Of a stretch of 22,174 nucleotides of DNA, positions 1 through 7,906 are shown one piece after another. Positions within the stretch are counted from its first letter, which is position 1. Every line of letters begins with the position of its first letter. The stretch comes from a virus. The notes under the pieces were generated by a model. That model did not search any database. It saw only the letters and a list, made by a program, of their open reading frames with translations, and had not been told where the DNA came from. The DNA is taken from IMG/VR virus record IMGVR_UViG_3300042673_001958, positions 1-22,174 of that record; one strand, given 5' to 3'. The translations under genes were made by a program, and so were the position numbers.

Positions 1-2
1 TC

Positions 3-1283
3 GGGCTCATCCAGTCGATGGACGGTCGCTTTCTGCTTGATGGAAAGCAGATGGCAGAGGACATAAAAAACAAGAAGTTGCCGCAGGGCGTGACATTTTT
101 CGAGCCTTATGAGGTGGTGCATTGGCGGCTGCAAGGCAAGCGCGTGCATACGACTTACGGCTACAGCATCCTTGACAGTGCGCGGTGGATCTTTCGCCGT
201 CTTGTGATGGCCGAGGACAGCGCGTTGATTTACAAGTTGACCCGCGCTCCTGCTCGTTATGCGTTTTATGTCGATACAGGCAACCTGCCTCCTGCGCAGC
301 GGACTGCGTATGTGAATCAGGTGAAGCAGGCGTACAAGAAGAAGAAGTTGTTCAATCCGTCGACAGGCAAATTGGATTTCAGGATGAATCCGCTCGCGTC
401 TGACGAGGACTTTTGGGTTCCTACCGCAAATGGTGTTGATTCGACGCGCATCGAGGTAATCAGCGGCCCTGACTACCAGACCACGGACGACCTTGAATAC
501 TTTCGTGGAAAGTTGTTCTCTGCGTTGAAGGTGCCTCGTCGGTATCTTGGCTTTGATGGCGGAGAGAGCCGAGCCTCGTTGTCGCAGGAGGATGTTCGGT
601 TTGCCCGCACCGTTCAGCGGTTGCAGCGCGAGGTTCGGAACGGCTACAAGAAGGTTTGCCGCATCCACTTGGCGGCGTTGAACATCGATCCAGATCAGAT
701 CGATTTCGACCTAAAAATGACCACTTCTTCGACGGTTTTCGAGTTGTCGCAGTTGGAATTGATGAATGCGCGGGCAGGTACGGCGCAATCCTTGATGGAC
801 TATATGCCCAAAGAGTGGATTTTGGAGCATATCTTTGAGTTCAGCAAGGACGATGCGCTGTTCATCCAGAAGGCGAAGCAGACCGAGATGCGGGATGACG
901 CCGTATTCCAAGCCGATACCGATACAAAGGTTATGGAGAAAACTGGTGCTGCGCAGTTGAATATGCAGGCGCAGGCGATGGAGATGGAAGCGGCGATGGG
1001 TGTTCCCGTTGAGGGCGAGGTCGAGACAGAGATTGCACCAGAGAAGGAGGCTCCCACGGAGGAGTCTGTTGCTTTCGCAAAAATGTACGCCAATATTGAC
1101 AAGCGCATCTCCGCTCTGGCAAAAGACGCAGAGAAGATGCGCAGAGATCAACGCGATCAAAATGATTCTGTCGTTTCGCTCCTTGAGGAAGTCGCGCCAG
1201 TGATCAAAGATGTTCATAAGATTTTGCGCAGAAATCGTGCCAACGCTTCGAGCGGAACCACGAGTCGGAGAAGGGTTCAATGA
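3..1283 (+). CDS. Portal vertex protein, gp20-like (5'-truncated by window edge)
   Basis: This is the portal (connector) of the head. In T4-type phages a dodecamer at one vertex nucleates prohead assembly and is the channel for DNA packaging and ejection. The reading frame is open to the window edge upstream of the first ATG at 18, so the true start lies outside; 426 residues are visible, against about 520 for T4 gp20. The strongest match is the block with FYVDTGNLPP (about residue 82 counted from the ATG at 18), followed by a Lys-rich helix, an EDFWVP motif and then YFRGKLFSALKVPRRYLGF. This is the characteristic gp20 clip/stem order. The C-terminal third is Met/Glu-rich and then helical with a basic end (RRNR...SRRRVQ), probably facing inside. 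The stop overlaps the next ATG as ATGA, so the two are translationally coupled. Confidence 0.93.
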   Translation, partial: GLIQSMDGRFLLDGKQMAEDIKNKKLPQGVTFFEPYEVVHWRLQGKRVHTTYGYSILDSARWIFRRLVMAEDSALIYKLTRAPARYAFYVDTGNLPPAQRTAYVNQVKQAYKKKKLFNPSTGKLDFRMNPLASDEDFWVPTANGVDSTRIEVISGPDYQTTDDLEYFRGKLFSALKVPRRYLGFDGGESRASLSQEDVRFARTVQRLQREVRNGYKKVCRIHLAALNIDPDQIDFDLKMTTSSTVFELSQLELMNARAGTAQSLMDYMPKEWILEHIFEFSKDDALFIQKAKQTEMRDDAVFQADTDTKVMEKTGAAQLNMQAQAMEMEAAMGVPVEGEVETEIAPEKEAPTEESVAFAKMYANIDKRISALAKDAEKMRRDQRDQNDSVVSLLEEVAPVIKDVHKILRRNRANASSGTTSRRRVQ

Positions 1284-2137
1284 TTCCATTTATCAATGGT
1301 GAAAAGTTTTCGGAAATCCGAGTTGGTTCCATCGAGAACGGGATTTCCAATGCGAAGGCCGTTGTTGAATCCCATTTTGGGTGCGAGGTGGATGTTCTTG
1401 CCACGCATGGAGACCACCTTTTCGTGGTTGTCGAAGGCGAGGATTGCATCCGTCGCATCGGGTTGAAATTTGACGGAAGCGGCGTTGATGTGATTTCCAA
1501 TCGGATCACCGAGGGGTTCGTCAGCGAATCAAACCGCGATCGGTATATTTCCGATATGCTGCGCGAGGCCGTCGACCAGATTATGTCTGGCGAGGAGTGC
1601 AATCGATTGCACGCGCTTGCGTCTCTCGTTCGGCCAGATGGACGCTATATCTTTACAGAAGAATTCAAGGCGGTGATGCAGACCGCAGCGGAGCCTTCAT
1701 ATTGGGCCGCTCTTTACGAGACCAACCGAAAGGAGATCCGTAAGGCGGTGCATGGGACGCTTGGCGAGGACGAGGCATTGGTGCCAAAAACCCGCTATTC
1801 GACCATCCAAGAAAGAAAGATCAAAGATTATGAATCCGAGATTCACGAATCGCTTGAAATCTTGTTTGAACTTGTTCAGAATGTATCGGTAGATTTAGAT
1901 TCGATGTCTGCTGCCCGCATCAACGCCAAAGGTTGGAATGCACAAAAAGTAATAGACACGATGAAAAATGAGTGCCATACTATTGTAAATCATGGCCGAA
2001 AGGCTCTTGAACTTTCGCGGAATGAGAATCTTCCCGAAGTTGCCATGCTGCACGACAGGTTGGCCGAGTCAGTCAAAACCATGCTAATTATGCGGCGTTT
2101 CGCAAAGATCAGCACCATTGAGGAGAGTAACCGATGA
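1280..2137 (+). CDS. Unknown protein between portal and core genes (285 aa)
   Basis: I do not recognise this family. The ATG at 1280 overlaps the portal stop and its own stop overlaps the next start, both as ATGA, so it sits firmly in the head operon. The N-terminal ~75 residues look like an alternating beta-strand domain (V-D-V-L-A-T-H-G-D-H-L-F-V-V-V). The C-terminal ~130 residues are predicted helical and charged. There are no membrane segments. In T4 the genes near the portal include small prohead-core proteins (gp67, gp68), so a core or initiator role is possible by position only. The coding sequence contains a perfect 16-bp palindrome at 1597-1612, one copy of a repeat found elsewhere in the window. 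Confidence 0.8.
   Translation: MIPFINGEKFSEIRVGSIENGISNAKAVVESHFGCEVDVLATHGDHLFVVVEGEDCIRRIGLKFDGSGVDVISNRITEGFVSESNRDRYISDMLREAVDQIMSGEECNRLHALASLVRPDGRYIFTEEFKAVMQTAAEPSYWAALYETNRKEIRKAVHGTLGEDEALVPKTRYSTIQERKIKDYESEIHESLEILFELVQNVSVDLDSMSAARINAKGWNAQKVIDTMKNECHTIVNHGRKALELSRNENLPEVAMLHDRLAESVKTMLIMRRFAKISTIEESNR
1597..1612. repeat. Palindrome GTGCAATCGATTGCAC (copy 1 of the GCAATCGATTGC family)
   Basis: This is a perfect 16-bp inverted repeat inside the coding region at 1280-2137. Its central 12 bp, GCAATCGATTGC, recur exactly at 10403-10414, 18653-18664 and 21650-21661. One-base variants with a CAATTG half lie at 6852-6863, 12098-12109 and 20809-20820. This copy is in frame and encodes part of Glu-Cys-Asn-Arg-Leu-His, so codon content alone could produce it. 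The recurrence elsewhere argues against chance. Function is unknown. Confidence 0.75.
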
Positions 2138-3018
2138 ATGACAATCGTATTGTGCGCAGTTTGAACGAGGATTTTGCCCAGATCGGGTTCGCTGGAACGG
2201 CTCGCGATCTCAATCGTATGTCGAGTCAGCGTCTTGAGGAGTCGCTTTACAGCGTTCCCGCCGTCAACGCAGATTCTGATCGCTTTGATCCCATTGATGG
2301 CCCTGTTGTCACGATGGAGTTGTTCAATCGGATTGCCGATCTTGATTTCAATTCGCTTTCCGAGGACGATTGCGACGATCTTCTGAGCGGCCTTTCCGAC
2401 AAGGAACTGCCTTCTGACGATTCCGACCTTGCCGAGGCTGCTGAGGCGGTCGTCAAGGCGATCGTTGAGGCTCGTATTGCTCGTCGTCGTGCCGCAGGTT
2501 CGCGCCGCATGATCCGCACCACGCGCACCACTTCGACCGAGAAGATGAAGAGCAAGAAGTACCGTCGTTCGGCGGGCGGCAAAAGGGCTGTTCGCGTCAA
2601 GGCTCGCAAGCAGGCTGCAGGCAAACTTACGGCGAAGCAGAAGGCTTCTGCTCGCGTCACGGGCATTGGTCGCTCTGGCCTTGTTGCCGCTGCGAAGGGT
2701 CGCCTTGGCCGTGGCCCTCAGGCGATCGCTGCTGATGCGGTTTCGGACGGTCTGGCGGTCGAACTTGAGTCGATGCTTGGCGAGCAGGTTTCCAATCAGT
2801 TTGGCGAGTACGGCGAGACCGTTTCGCGCATTGCTCGCGTTCTTTCGCTGATCGAAGAGATTCTGGGCGAAGAGGTTGGTGATGTCCTTGAGTCGGCCTA
2901 CGAGAAGATGGAGAACTCGCTCCTTACGGAGTCGGTGAATCCTTCGGCTGCGTTTGGCCCGACCATCAAGGTGATTTCGCGCTGCCTTGCCGAGATCGAC
3001 CAGATGGGAAACGATTGA
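2134..3018 (+). CDS. Putative internal/core head protein with basic centre (294 aa)
   Basis: No specific family is recognised. Three zones are visible. Residues 1-110 are acidic. Residues about 114-194 are strongly Lys/Arg-rich with Ala/Gly/Thr (RRRAAGSRR, SKKYRRSAGGKR, KARKQAAGK), like histone tails or DNA-condensing internal proteins. Residues 195-294 form an acidic helical domain with several (L/I)-x-E triplets. The N-terminus is MNDNRIVRSLNE, so an LNE triplet ends at residue 12, resembling the T4 leader cleaved by the gp21 protease. Its place between portal and prohead protease, plus the basic core, fits a scaffold-associated or DNA-binding internal head protein; this is inference. Start and stop overlap both neighbours. 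Confidence 0.8.
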   Translation: MNDNRIVRSLNEDFAQIGFAGTARDLNRMSSQRLEESLYSVPAVNADSDRFDPIDGPVVTMELFNRIADLDFNSLSEDDCDDLLSGLSDKELPSDDSDLAEAAEAVVKAIVEARIARRRAAGSRRMIRTTRTTSTEKMKSKKYRRSAGGKRAVRVKARKQAAGKLTAKQKASARVTGIGRSGLVAAAKGRLGRGPQAIAADAVSDGLAVELESMLGEQVSNQFGEYGETVSRIARVLSLIEEILGEEVGDVLESAYEKMENSLLTESVNPSAAFGPTIKVISRCLAEIDQMGND

Positions 3019-3218
3019 TTGAGAGCAGGCGCAAGCGAAGGACGGCTTATTCTAGCGGTCGCCGTGAGATAACGGGACTAGATCAGGCCACTCCTTCGAT
3101 GCGCTTGGATGGAAAGAAGACGAGCAGGAAAGTTTCCCAGAAACACAAGTTGCGAGCAGAACTCGGTATCGGTATTGACCGAACACCATTCAAATTCAAG
3201 GATTGGAAGAAATCATGA
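3015..3218 (+). CDS. Small basic protein upstream of prohead protease (67 aa, TTG start)
   Basis: This is a short, very basic protein (Lys/Arg-rich throughout, with SRRKRR at the N-terminus and FKFKDWKKS at the end). The start chosen is TTG at 3015, which overlaps the previous stop as TTGA and gives coupling. An in-frame ATG at 3099 would give a 39-residue version but lacks a ribosome site. The stop overlaps the protease ATG at 3215 as ATGA. T4 has small prohead-core genes just upstream of gene 21 (gp67, gp68), and this could be a positional analogue, but no sequence similarity can be claimed. Confidence 0.62.
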   Translation: MIESRRKRRTAYSSGRREITGLDQATPSMRLDGKKTSRKVSQKHKLRAELGIGIDRTPFKFKDWKKS

Positions 3219-4978
3219 GCAAGCAGTTACTAATTGATGCAAGACCAATCAAACTTTCGCTTCAAGAGAGCGAAGGTGGCAAGATGGTTGCGCGTGGAGA
3301 GTTTGCTCGATGCGATGTTCCCACGCAGAATGGGCGCACCTACCCTCGCGGCGTGTATGAGCGCGAGGTCAAGAAGTTGCAGGAGAGCGTGGCATCGCGT
3401 CGCGCTTTCGGTGAACTTGACCACCCAGAGGATGGAAAGACTAAATTGAGCCGTGTCAGTCATGTCATCACCAAGTTGGAGATTGACAGAAATGGCGTGG
3501 TGATTGGCGAAGCCGAAATCCTAAATACGCCAAACGGTCAGACGCTCAAGGCTATTCTAGATGCTGGCGCGGAAGTTGGCGTTTCTAGCCGAGGCTTTGG
3601 CAGCACCAAGCAGATGCCTGACGGGTCTCAGGTCGTTGGCGAGGATTTCACTCTCCGCTCCTTCGACTTTGTTGCCGATCCTGCCATGAAGTCTGCTTAC
3701 CCGCAGATTTTCGCGGAGGATGTCGAGGTTGAGTTCAACGAGGACAGCCTGTTGGACGAGTTTCCGCACCTTGCCGAGGATATTCGGATGCGGGAGCGCG
3801 AGTCTGCTCGTCGCAACGCAGAGGCTGCTGTTGCCGATGTAATGTCGAAGAGCGAGACGCGAATTCGGCAGGAGATGCGCGAGGCCTTTGAGCAGCGTCT
3901 TGCAGAATCGCTTTCCAATGTTCGTGAGAGCGTTGGCAGCACCATTCGGGAGGAGTTTGAATCCGATCCTGAAATTGCGGGTGCGCGTGCGATTCTGAAT
4001 AAGATTTCGGAGATGGTCGGCTCTTTCTCTGGCAAGCAGGACGATCTGGTTCTGCGCGATGCTCTTCGCGCAAAAGAGATTGAGATTTCTGCGCTTCGGT
4101 CTTCCAAGGATTCCGAGATTGCGGATATTCGGGAGTCGCTTGGAAAGGCGAAGGAGTTTGCGCGTGTCGCAAGCCTCACCTTGGTGCTTGAGCATAGCAT
4201 TGGCGGTCATCCCAAAGCCGATCGCATTCGGAAACTGATTGGCGATATTTCGTCTTATGGTGATTCTGCAGAACTTTCTGGTCGCATTTCGGATATTGTT
4301 TCTGAATACGATGATTTTGAGAGCGAGCGTCGTTCTTTCGAGGAATCGCGCACAACTGGTCAGATTCAGTCGCTTATGGATCGGATTGACGCGCTTGAGC
4401 GTGATCTTTCCGAGGCCCGCAATTCCCTTGAGCAGGTGGAGGCTGACGCTGAAGAGCGGATTGCCGAGATTGAACTTGAGGCCGAGGAGCGGATCGCAAG
4501 CATCTCCGAGGAATCGAGCAATAAAGTTGCAAGCATGAAGGAATCTCTTGATTCTAAACTTTCTTCTGTTTCGGCGGAAAAAAATTCCTTGCAACGGAAA
4601 TTGAACGAGGCTATTGAACTTGCAGAATCTTTCCGAGACAAGGCTGAAAATGCCGATTTGATCGCGGAAGAATCGAGGCTTGACGCATACAAGTCGCGCA
4701 AGATTTCTGGTCTTGCCAATGCACCACGCCTGCGCAAGATGCTTGAGAATGTAGATAACGAAGATGCAATTGATCAAATCGTGCAAGAAAGCGGAAATAG
4801 ACGGATCGTAAACGAAGATCTTCATGCGATGCAGCAGAAACTTCGTCGCGGACAGCCGCACGACAACACAAAGATTACAGAATCAGTAGAGAAATCGAGT
4901 ATCCTTCAAGACCCAATGCTTGGGGGCTTGTCAACCAACCAGATGCTTGAACTATCAGGCGTAAAGCGAGCGAGGTAA
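3215..4978 (+). CDS. Prohead maturation protease (gp21-like, S80) fused to coiled-coil scaffold
   Basis: The N-terminal ~165 residues are a prohead serine protease of the T4 gp21/S80 type. GELDHP carries the likely catalytic His70, VGVSSRG the likely Ser124 or Ser125, and a following DFVADP contains the conserved acidic region. The remaining ~420 residues are highly charged and heptad-rich (strongest about 365-495), ending in a compact C-terminal segment (PMLGGLSTNQ). This is how a gp22-like scaffold looks. In T4 the protease (about 212 aa) and scaffold (about 269 aa) are separate genes; here one 587-aa chain carries both. Several L-x-E triplets at the junction (LDE ending at residue 182, LAE ending at 188) could be self-cleavage sites. 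I chose ATG 3215 because GGAAGA lies 5 nt upstream and it overlaps the previous stop; an in-frame TTG at 3203 is less likely. Confidence 0.93.
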   Translation: MSKQLLIDARPIKLSLQESEGGKMVARGEFARCDVPTQNGRTYPRGVYEREVKKLQESVASRRAFGELDHPEDGKTKLSRVSHVITKLEIDRNGVVIGEAEILNTPNGQTLKAILDAGAEVGVSSRGFGSTKQMPDGSQVVGEDFTLRSFDFVADPAMKSAYPQIFAEDVEVEFNEDSLLDEFPHLAEDIRMRERESARRNAEAAVADVMSKSETRIRQEMREAFEQRLAESLSNVRESVGSTIREEFESDPEIAGARAILNKISEMVGSFSGKQDDLVLRDALRAKEIEISALRSSKDSEIADIRESLGKAKEFARVASLTLVLEHSIGGHPKADRIRKLIGDISSYGDSAELSGRISDIVSEYDDFESERRSFEESRTTGQIQSLMDRIDALERDLSEARNSLEQVEADAEERIAEIELEAEERIASISEESSNKVASMKESLDSKLSSVSAEKNSLQRKLNEAIELAESFRDKAENADLIAEESRLDAYKSRKISGLANAPRLRKMLENVDNEDAIDQIVQESGNRRIVNEDLHAMQQKLRRGQPHDNTKITESVEKSSILQDPMLGGLSTNQMLELSGVKRAR

Positions 4979-4980
4979 TT

Positions 4981-6564
4981 ATGGAAGCACGACGGATTTT
5001 GGCAGAGCAGGGGCAGGGAACCGCAGCGGACGCTGGATTTGTCCAGCGCGTTGCACAGAAGTGGAGTCCACTTCTGGAGGGCGTTGAGAATCCTTGGGAT
5101 CGCGGTGTTCTTGCGATGCTTATGGAGAACCAGATGGGGCATCTTCGTTCGCTGAACGAGGAGACGCTTTCGACTGGTGTTGGCTCCTTCACCAAGTATA
5201 TTTTCCCGATTCTTCGGCGTGTATTCCCGAACCTTATCGCCAATCAGATCGTCTCGGTTCAGCCGATGACTTCTGCCGTTGGTGGTATCTTCACCTACGA
5301 GTACAAGTATGGTGCCACGAAGGGTACGACCGTCGCGGGTACCAACCTGATCCAGAACTTCCAGAAGTTTTATTCTTCTGAGTATGTTGACTACGAGATC
5401 AAGGTTGCCGCTTCCCTTGTCAACGGTGTCAAGGTCATTTGGAGCGGTGTCACCAACCCGACCGACCGCACTCCCTTCAAGTGGCTCCCTGTTGCTCCCC
5501 TCAATACGAGCAAGGGTTATCTTGCCACGATTTACTGGACGAGCGGCGCGGCTCTCAAGAGCGTGACCGACAATGGTGCGGGCGTTCTCGTCGGTGACGG
5601 CACTGGTACCATCGATTACACGACTGGTGGTTGGACGCTTGATACGACGGGCCTGATTCCTGACTACGACACGCCGATCTACTCGACCTATTTCTACAAC
5701 TCGGAACTCGTTTCTGGCACCAAGGCGCCGGGCGCAGGCATCACGACTGCGAACTACGCTTCGGCTGATCAGGTTGCCGAGATTCCCGATCTCAACCTTG
5801 ATATCACGCTGACCACGGTCACCGCCATCACGCGCAAACTCCGCGCTCGTTGGTCGGCTGAGGCTGTCGATGACCTTCGCGCTTTCCACGGCCTCAACGC
5901 CGAGACGGAACTTGTCGCAGGCATGGCGAACGAAATTTCGCTTGAACTCGACCGCGAGATCATCACCGATCTTATCACTGGTGCGCAGTTTAGCGCGTCT
6001 TACTCGTTCACGGCTGGCCCTGCCACTCCGACCACGGCGAACGGCGGTCAGTTCTCTGAAATCGACAGCATTCGTGGTCTGCTCACGATCATCGAGTCGG
6101 TGTCGGCGCAGATTCACCGCGCTTCGCTCCGCGCACCTGCCAACTTCATCGTTGTCAGCCCTGCCGTTGGCGCGATGCTCTCTCAGTTGACCACGCATGG
6201 CGACTTCATGATCGTCAACCGCGCTTATGATCAGCAGGTTGCTCCCTCCTACGGCCCCATGAACTCCAACTTCGGTGTGAACCGTCTTGGCACGCTCATG
6301 AACAAGTATGTTGTGTACCAAGACCCGTTCCTTGGTGCTAACGGCGGCGCGAACATTCTTATCGGCCTCAAGGGTGCGAACTTCCTTGACGCAGGTTATG
6401 TGTACGCACCGTACATCCCGCTGCAGGTCACGCCCACCTTCCTTGATCCCGACGACTTCACCTTCCGTAAGGGTCTGCGGACTCGTTACGCGAAGAAGAT
6501 GCTCCGCCCTGAGTACTACGGCGCGGTCACCGTTACGGGTATGCCCTCCATCGGTGGTGTCTAA
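4981..6564 (+). CDS. Major capsid protein, gp23-like
   Basis: This 527-aa protein is close in length to T4 gp23 (521) and builds the head lattice (HK97 fold by family). Matching blocks are KWSPLLEG near residue 27, RRVFPNLIANQIVSVQPM near 79-96, and RARWSAEAVDDLRAFHGLNAETEL near 288-311. A candidate maturation site is LNE58-60, before ETLSTGVG, close to where T4 gp23 is cut (Glu65). A second L-x-E (LAE7-9) lies at the very N-terminus. An insertion zone at about 130-265 is Gly/Thr-rich and contains GTIDYTTG (209-216), a motif also present in the tail sheath. GAGG 5 nt before the ATG overlaps the protease stop. Codon use is strongly biased, as expected of a very highly expressed gene. Confidence 0.95.
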   Translation: MEARRILAEQGQGTAADAGFVQRVAQKWSPLLEGVENPWDRGVLAMLMENQMGHLRSLNEETLSTGVGSFTKYIFPILRRVFPNLIANQIVSVQPMTSAVGGIFTYEYKYGATKGTTVAGTNLIQNFQKFYSSEYVDYEIKVAASLVNGVKVIWSGVTNPTDRTPFKWLPVAPLNTSKGYLATIYWTSGAALKSVTDNGAGVLVGDGTGTIDYTTGGWTLDTTGLIPDYDTPIYSTYFYNSELVSGTKAPGAGITTANYASADQVAEIPDLNLDITLTTVTAITRKLRARWSAEAVDDLRAFHGLNAETELVAGMANEISLELDREIITDLITGAQFSASYSFTAGPATPTTANGGQFSEIDSIRGLLTIIESVSAQIHRASLRAPANFIVVSPAVGAMLSQLTTHGDFMIVNRAYDQQVAPSYGPMNSNFGVNRLGTLMNKYVVYQDPFLGANGGANILIGLKGANFLDAGYVYAPYIPLQVTPTFLDPDDFTFRKGLRTRYAKKMLRPEYYGAVTVTGMPSIGGV

Positions 6565-6602
6565 TAGACACTAGGGTTTAGGCCCGACCTTTTAGGCTAG
6601 AC

Positions 6603-6647
6603 AATCCGCGAGCATTTCCCTACACCAAGGGTAGTGTCTCGCGGATT
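6603..6647 (+). terminator. Stem-loop after the major capsid gene (possible attenuator/terminator)
   Basis: AATCCGCGAG at 6603-6612 pairs perfectly with CTCGCGGATT at 6638-6647 across a 25-nt loop, which can hold a small inner CCCT/AGGG stem. Only a short T run (ATTTCGCATTTC) follows, so termination is probably partial. A hairpin directly behind the capsid gene could set capsid expression above the downstream genes or protect the transcript end. A second small inverted repeat, GTGTC-TAATA-GACAC, spans the capsid stop codon at 6557-6571. Confidence 0.6.
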
Positions 6648-6669
6648 TCGCATTTCAGGAGTTGGAAAG

Positions 6670-7242
6670 ATGATTCGACGCTATATGCCTGTTGATAATA
6701 AGAACCCAAAGCGGGAGTGGCCCTGTCGTGCTGCATCTGGCGAGATGGTCATGGTGAAATGCGGCCAGATTACGCATACAACTGAAGATTTAACTTCGTG
6801 GGTAAAGTCTGGGCTTCTCTGCGAATTCCCGCCCATCACCGTTGCCGCTGCGCAATCAATTGCGCCTGTTGCGCCTGCGCCAACTCCTGCTCCGTTTGTT
6901 CCGCGCACGACATCAGAATCGATTGGAAATGCGTTCTCTGACGCGCTCTCTGGCGTGTTCCAAAAGGCGGCTCCTGCCCCTGTTGCGGCTCCTGCTCCTG
7001 CGCCTGTTCAGGTGGCTCCTGTTGCGCCTGCTCCTGTTGCGCCAGAGGCGGTCGAGGAGGCTGATGAGGAGGCAGAGGATGTCGTTGATGCTGTTGCAAA
7101 TACGACTGATTACAGCACCATGAAGAGGGCCGCTCTGTGGTCTCTTGTTGTGCAGCGCGGGCTTGATTCTGGCCGAGAGTATCGCAGCCTCTCGAAAGAC
7201 GATCTGGTGTTTATTTTGAGCGGAGGGACGAATGTTGCATGA
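6670..7242 (+). CDS. Unknown structural-module protein with Ala/Pro linker and C-terminal HeH/SAP-like end
   Basis: The family is not recognised. The start is ATG 6670, supported by AGGAG at 6657-6661 and GGAAAG closer in; an upstream in-frame GTG at 6634 lies inside the stem-loop and is unlikely. Residues 1-55 form a small domain (SGEMVMVKCG then a short helix). Residues about 60-130 are a low-complexity Ala/Pro/Val linker ending in an acidic run. Residues about 147-183 (YSTMKRAALWSLVVQRGLDS...LSKDDLVFIL) look like a helix-extension-helix SAP/HeH-type motif, often nucleic-acid or protein binding. The architecture parallels the protein at 12883-13350 (small N-domain, Ala/Pro/Glu tail). The position after the capsid gene suggests a head or neck accessory role. 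Confidence 0.8.
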   Translation: MIRRYMPVDNKNPKREWPCRAASGEMVMVKCGQITHTTEDLTSWVKSGLLCEFPPITVAAAQSIAPVAPAPTPAPFVPRTTSESIGNAFSDALSGVFQKAAPAPVAAPAPAPVQVAPVAPAPVAPEAVEEADEEAEDVVDAVANTTDYSTMKRAALWSLVVQRGLDSGREYRSLSKDDLVFILSGGTNVA

Positions 7243-7906
7243 AGACGCTGTATCGATGTCGGTTCCGTGGGACGAACTTGAGGCTGGTGATTCCGTTGCG
7301 GTAACAACCAAGATGGGCAGTCCGATTACTCGCGGACGGGTCGTGAAGGTTTTTGGTTATGGCGCGGTTCAAATTCGAGAGTACGATCTTGAACATAATG
7401 GCGGCGTTCAGGCAATTGCAGACCGAATCTACGATGTCGATCTGTATCTTTTCTTGCCCATTGAGGATTCTGGGCCGATTGATCCAGATGATCCTGCGGA
7501 TAAGTTTGACACTCCTATTCTGTTTGATGCAGATCATCCGTTGGTTGGAGATTATGGTGTCGATGGCGGATCGGATGATTACGAGATGGATGAGGATATC
7601 ATAACGGAGAAAAAAGCAGCCAAAGCAGCACCAGAGAAGGCCGTCCGAAAGGATGACCGCACTGCTGCTGCAAAGGTGACGATGGATGCGCTTCCAAAGG
7701 ACATCCAGAAGCGTTTGAAGGGCGTTTCTGAACTTGATGATGATGCTCGCGATCGGGTTCTCTCTGCGATCTCCGATGCTGCTCTAAAATCGCTCAAAGC
7801 GGTTGGCGTGAAAGATATTGAAATCTACGCCAAAATCGTAAAGATTCAAGAAGCCCTCAAGCCTGTCTTGGGCGGCGAAAGCAAGGCAGATGATGGCGCA
7901 GAGTGA
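7232..7906 (+). CDS. Unknown protein, N-terminal SH3-like beta domain and helical C-terminus (224 aa)
   Basis: The family is not recognised. The ATG at 7232 overlaps the previous gene by 11 nt and has GGAGGG at 7222-7227. Residues 10-75 read as a small beta barrel (AGDSVAVTTKMG, TRGRVVKVFGYGAVQI), similar in pattern to SH3/KOW-like folds. Residues 78-120 are Asp/Pro-rich and acidic. After a Lys/Ala linker, residues about 150-215 form two or three amphipathic helices. Its place directly before the gp13-like neck gene suggests a connector-region or virion protein, without further support. Confidence 0.8.
   Translation: MLHEDAVSMSVPWDELEAGDSVAVTTKMGSPITRGRVVKVFGYGAVQIREYDLEHNGGVQAIADRIYDVDLYLFLPIEDSGPIDPDDPADKFDTPILFDADHPLVGDYGVDGGSDDYEMDEDIITEKKAAKAAPEKAVRKDDRTAAAKVTMDALPKDIQKRLKGVSELDDDARDRVLSAISDAALKSLKAVGVKDIEIYAKIVKIQEALKPVLGGESKADDGAE

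Noticed and set aside
3203-3214. Upstream TTG start for the protease (four extra residues)
   Set aside because: ATG 3215 has GGAAGA at proper spacing and overlaps the previous stop as ATGA.
3557-4861. Minus-strand open frame (434 codons) opposite the protease-scaffold
   Set aside because: Shadow of a coiled-coil gene; the + strand protease motifs are decisive.
4906-6321. Long minus-strand open frame (471 codons) opposite the capsid gene
   Set aside because: It mirrors the capsid gene's codon bias, is Arg-rich without domain pattern, lacks a ribosome site, and the + strand protein is certain.
6634-6669. GTG start 12 codons upstream for the gene at 6670
   Set aside because: It lies inside the stem-loop with no ribosome site; AGGAG and GGAAAG precede ATG 6670.
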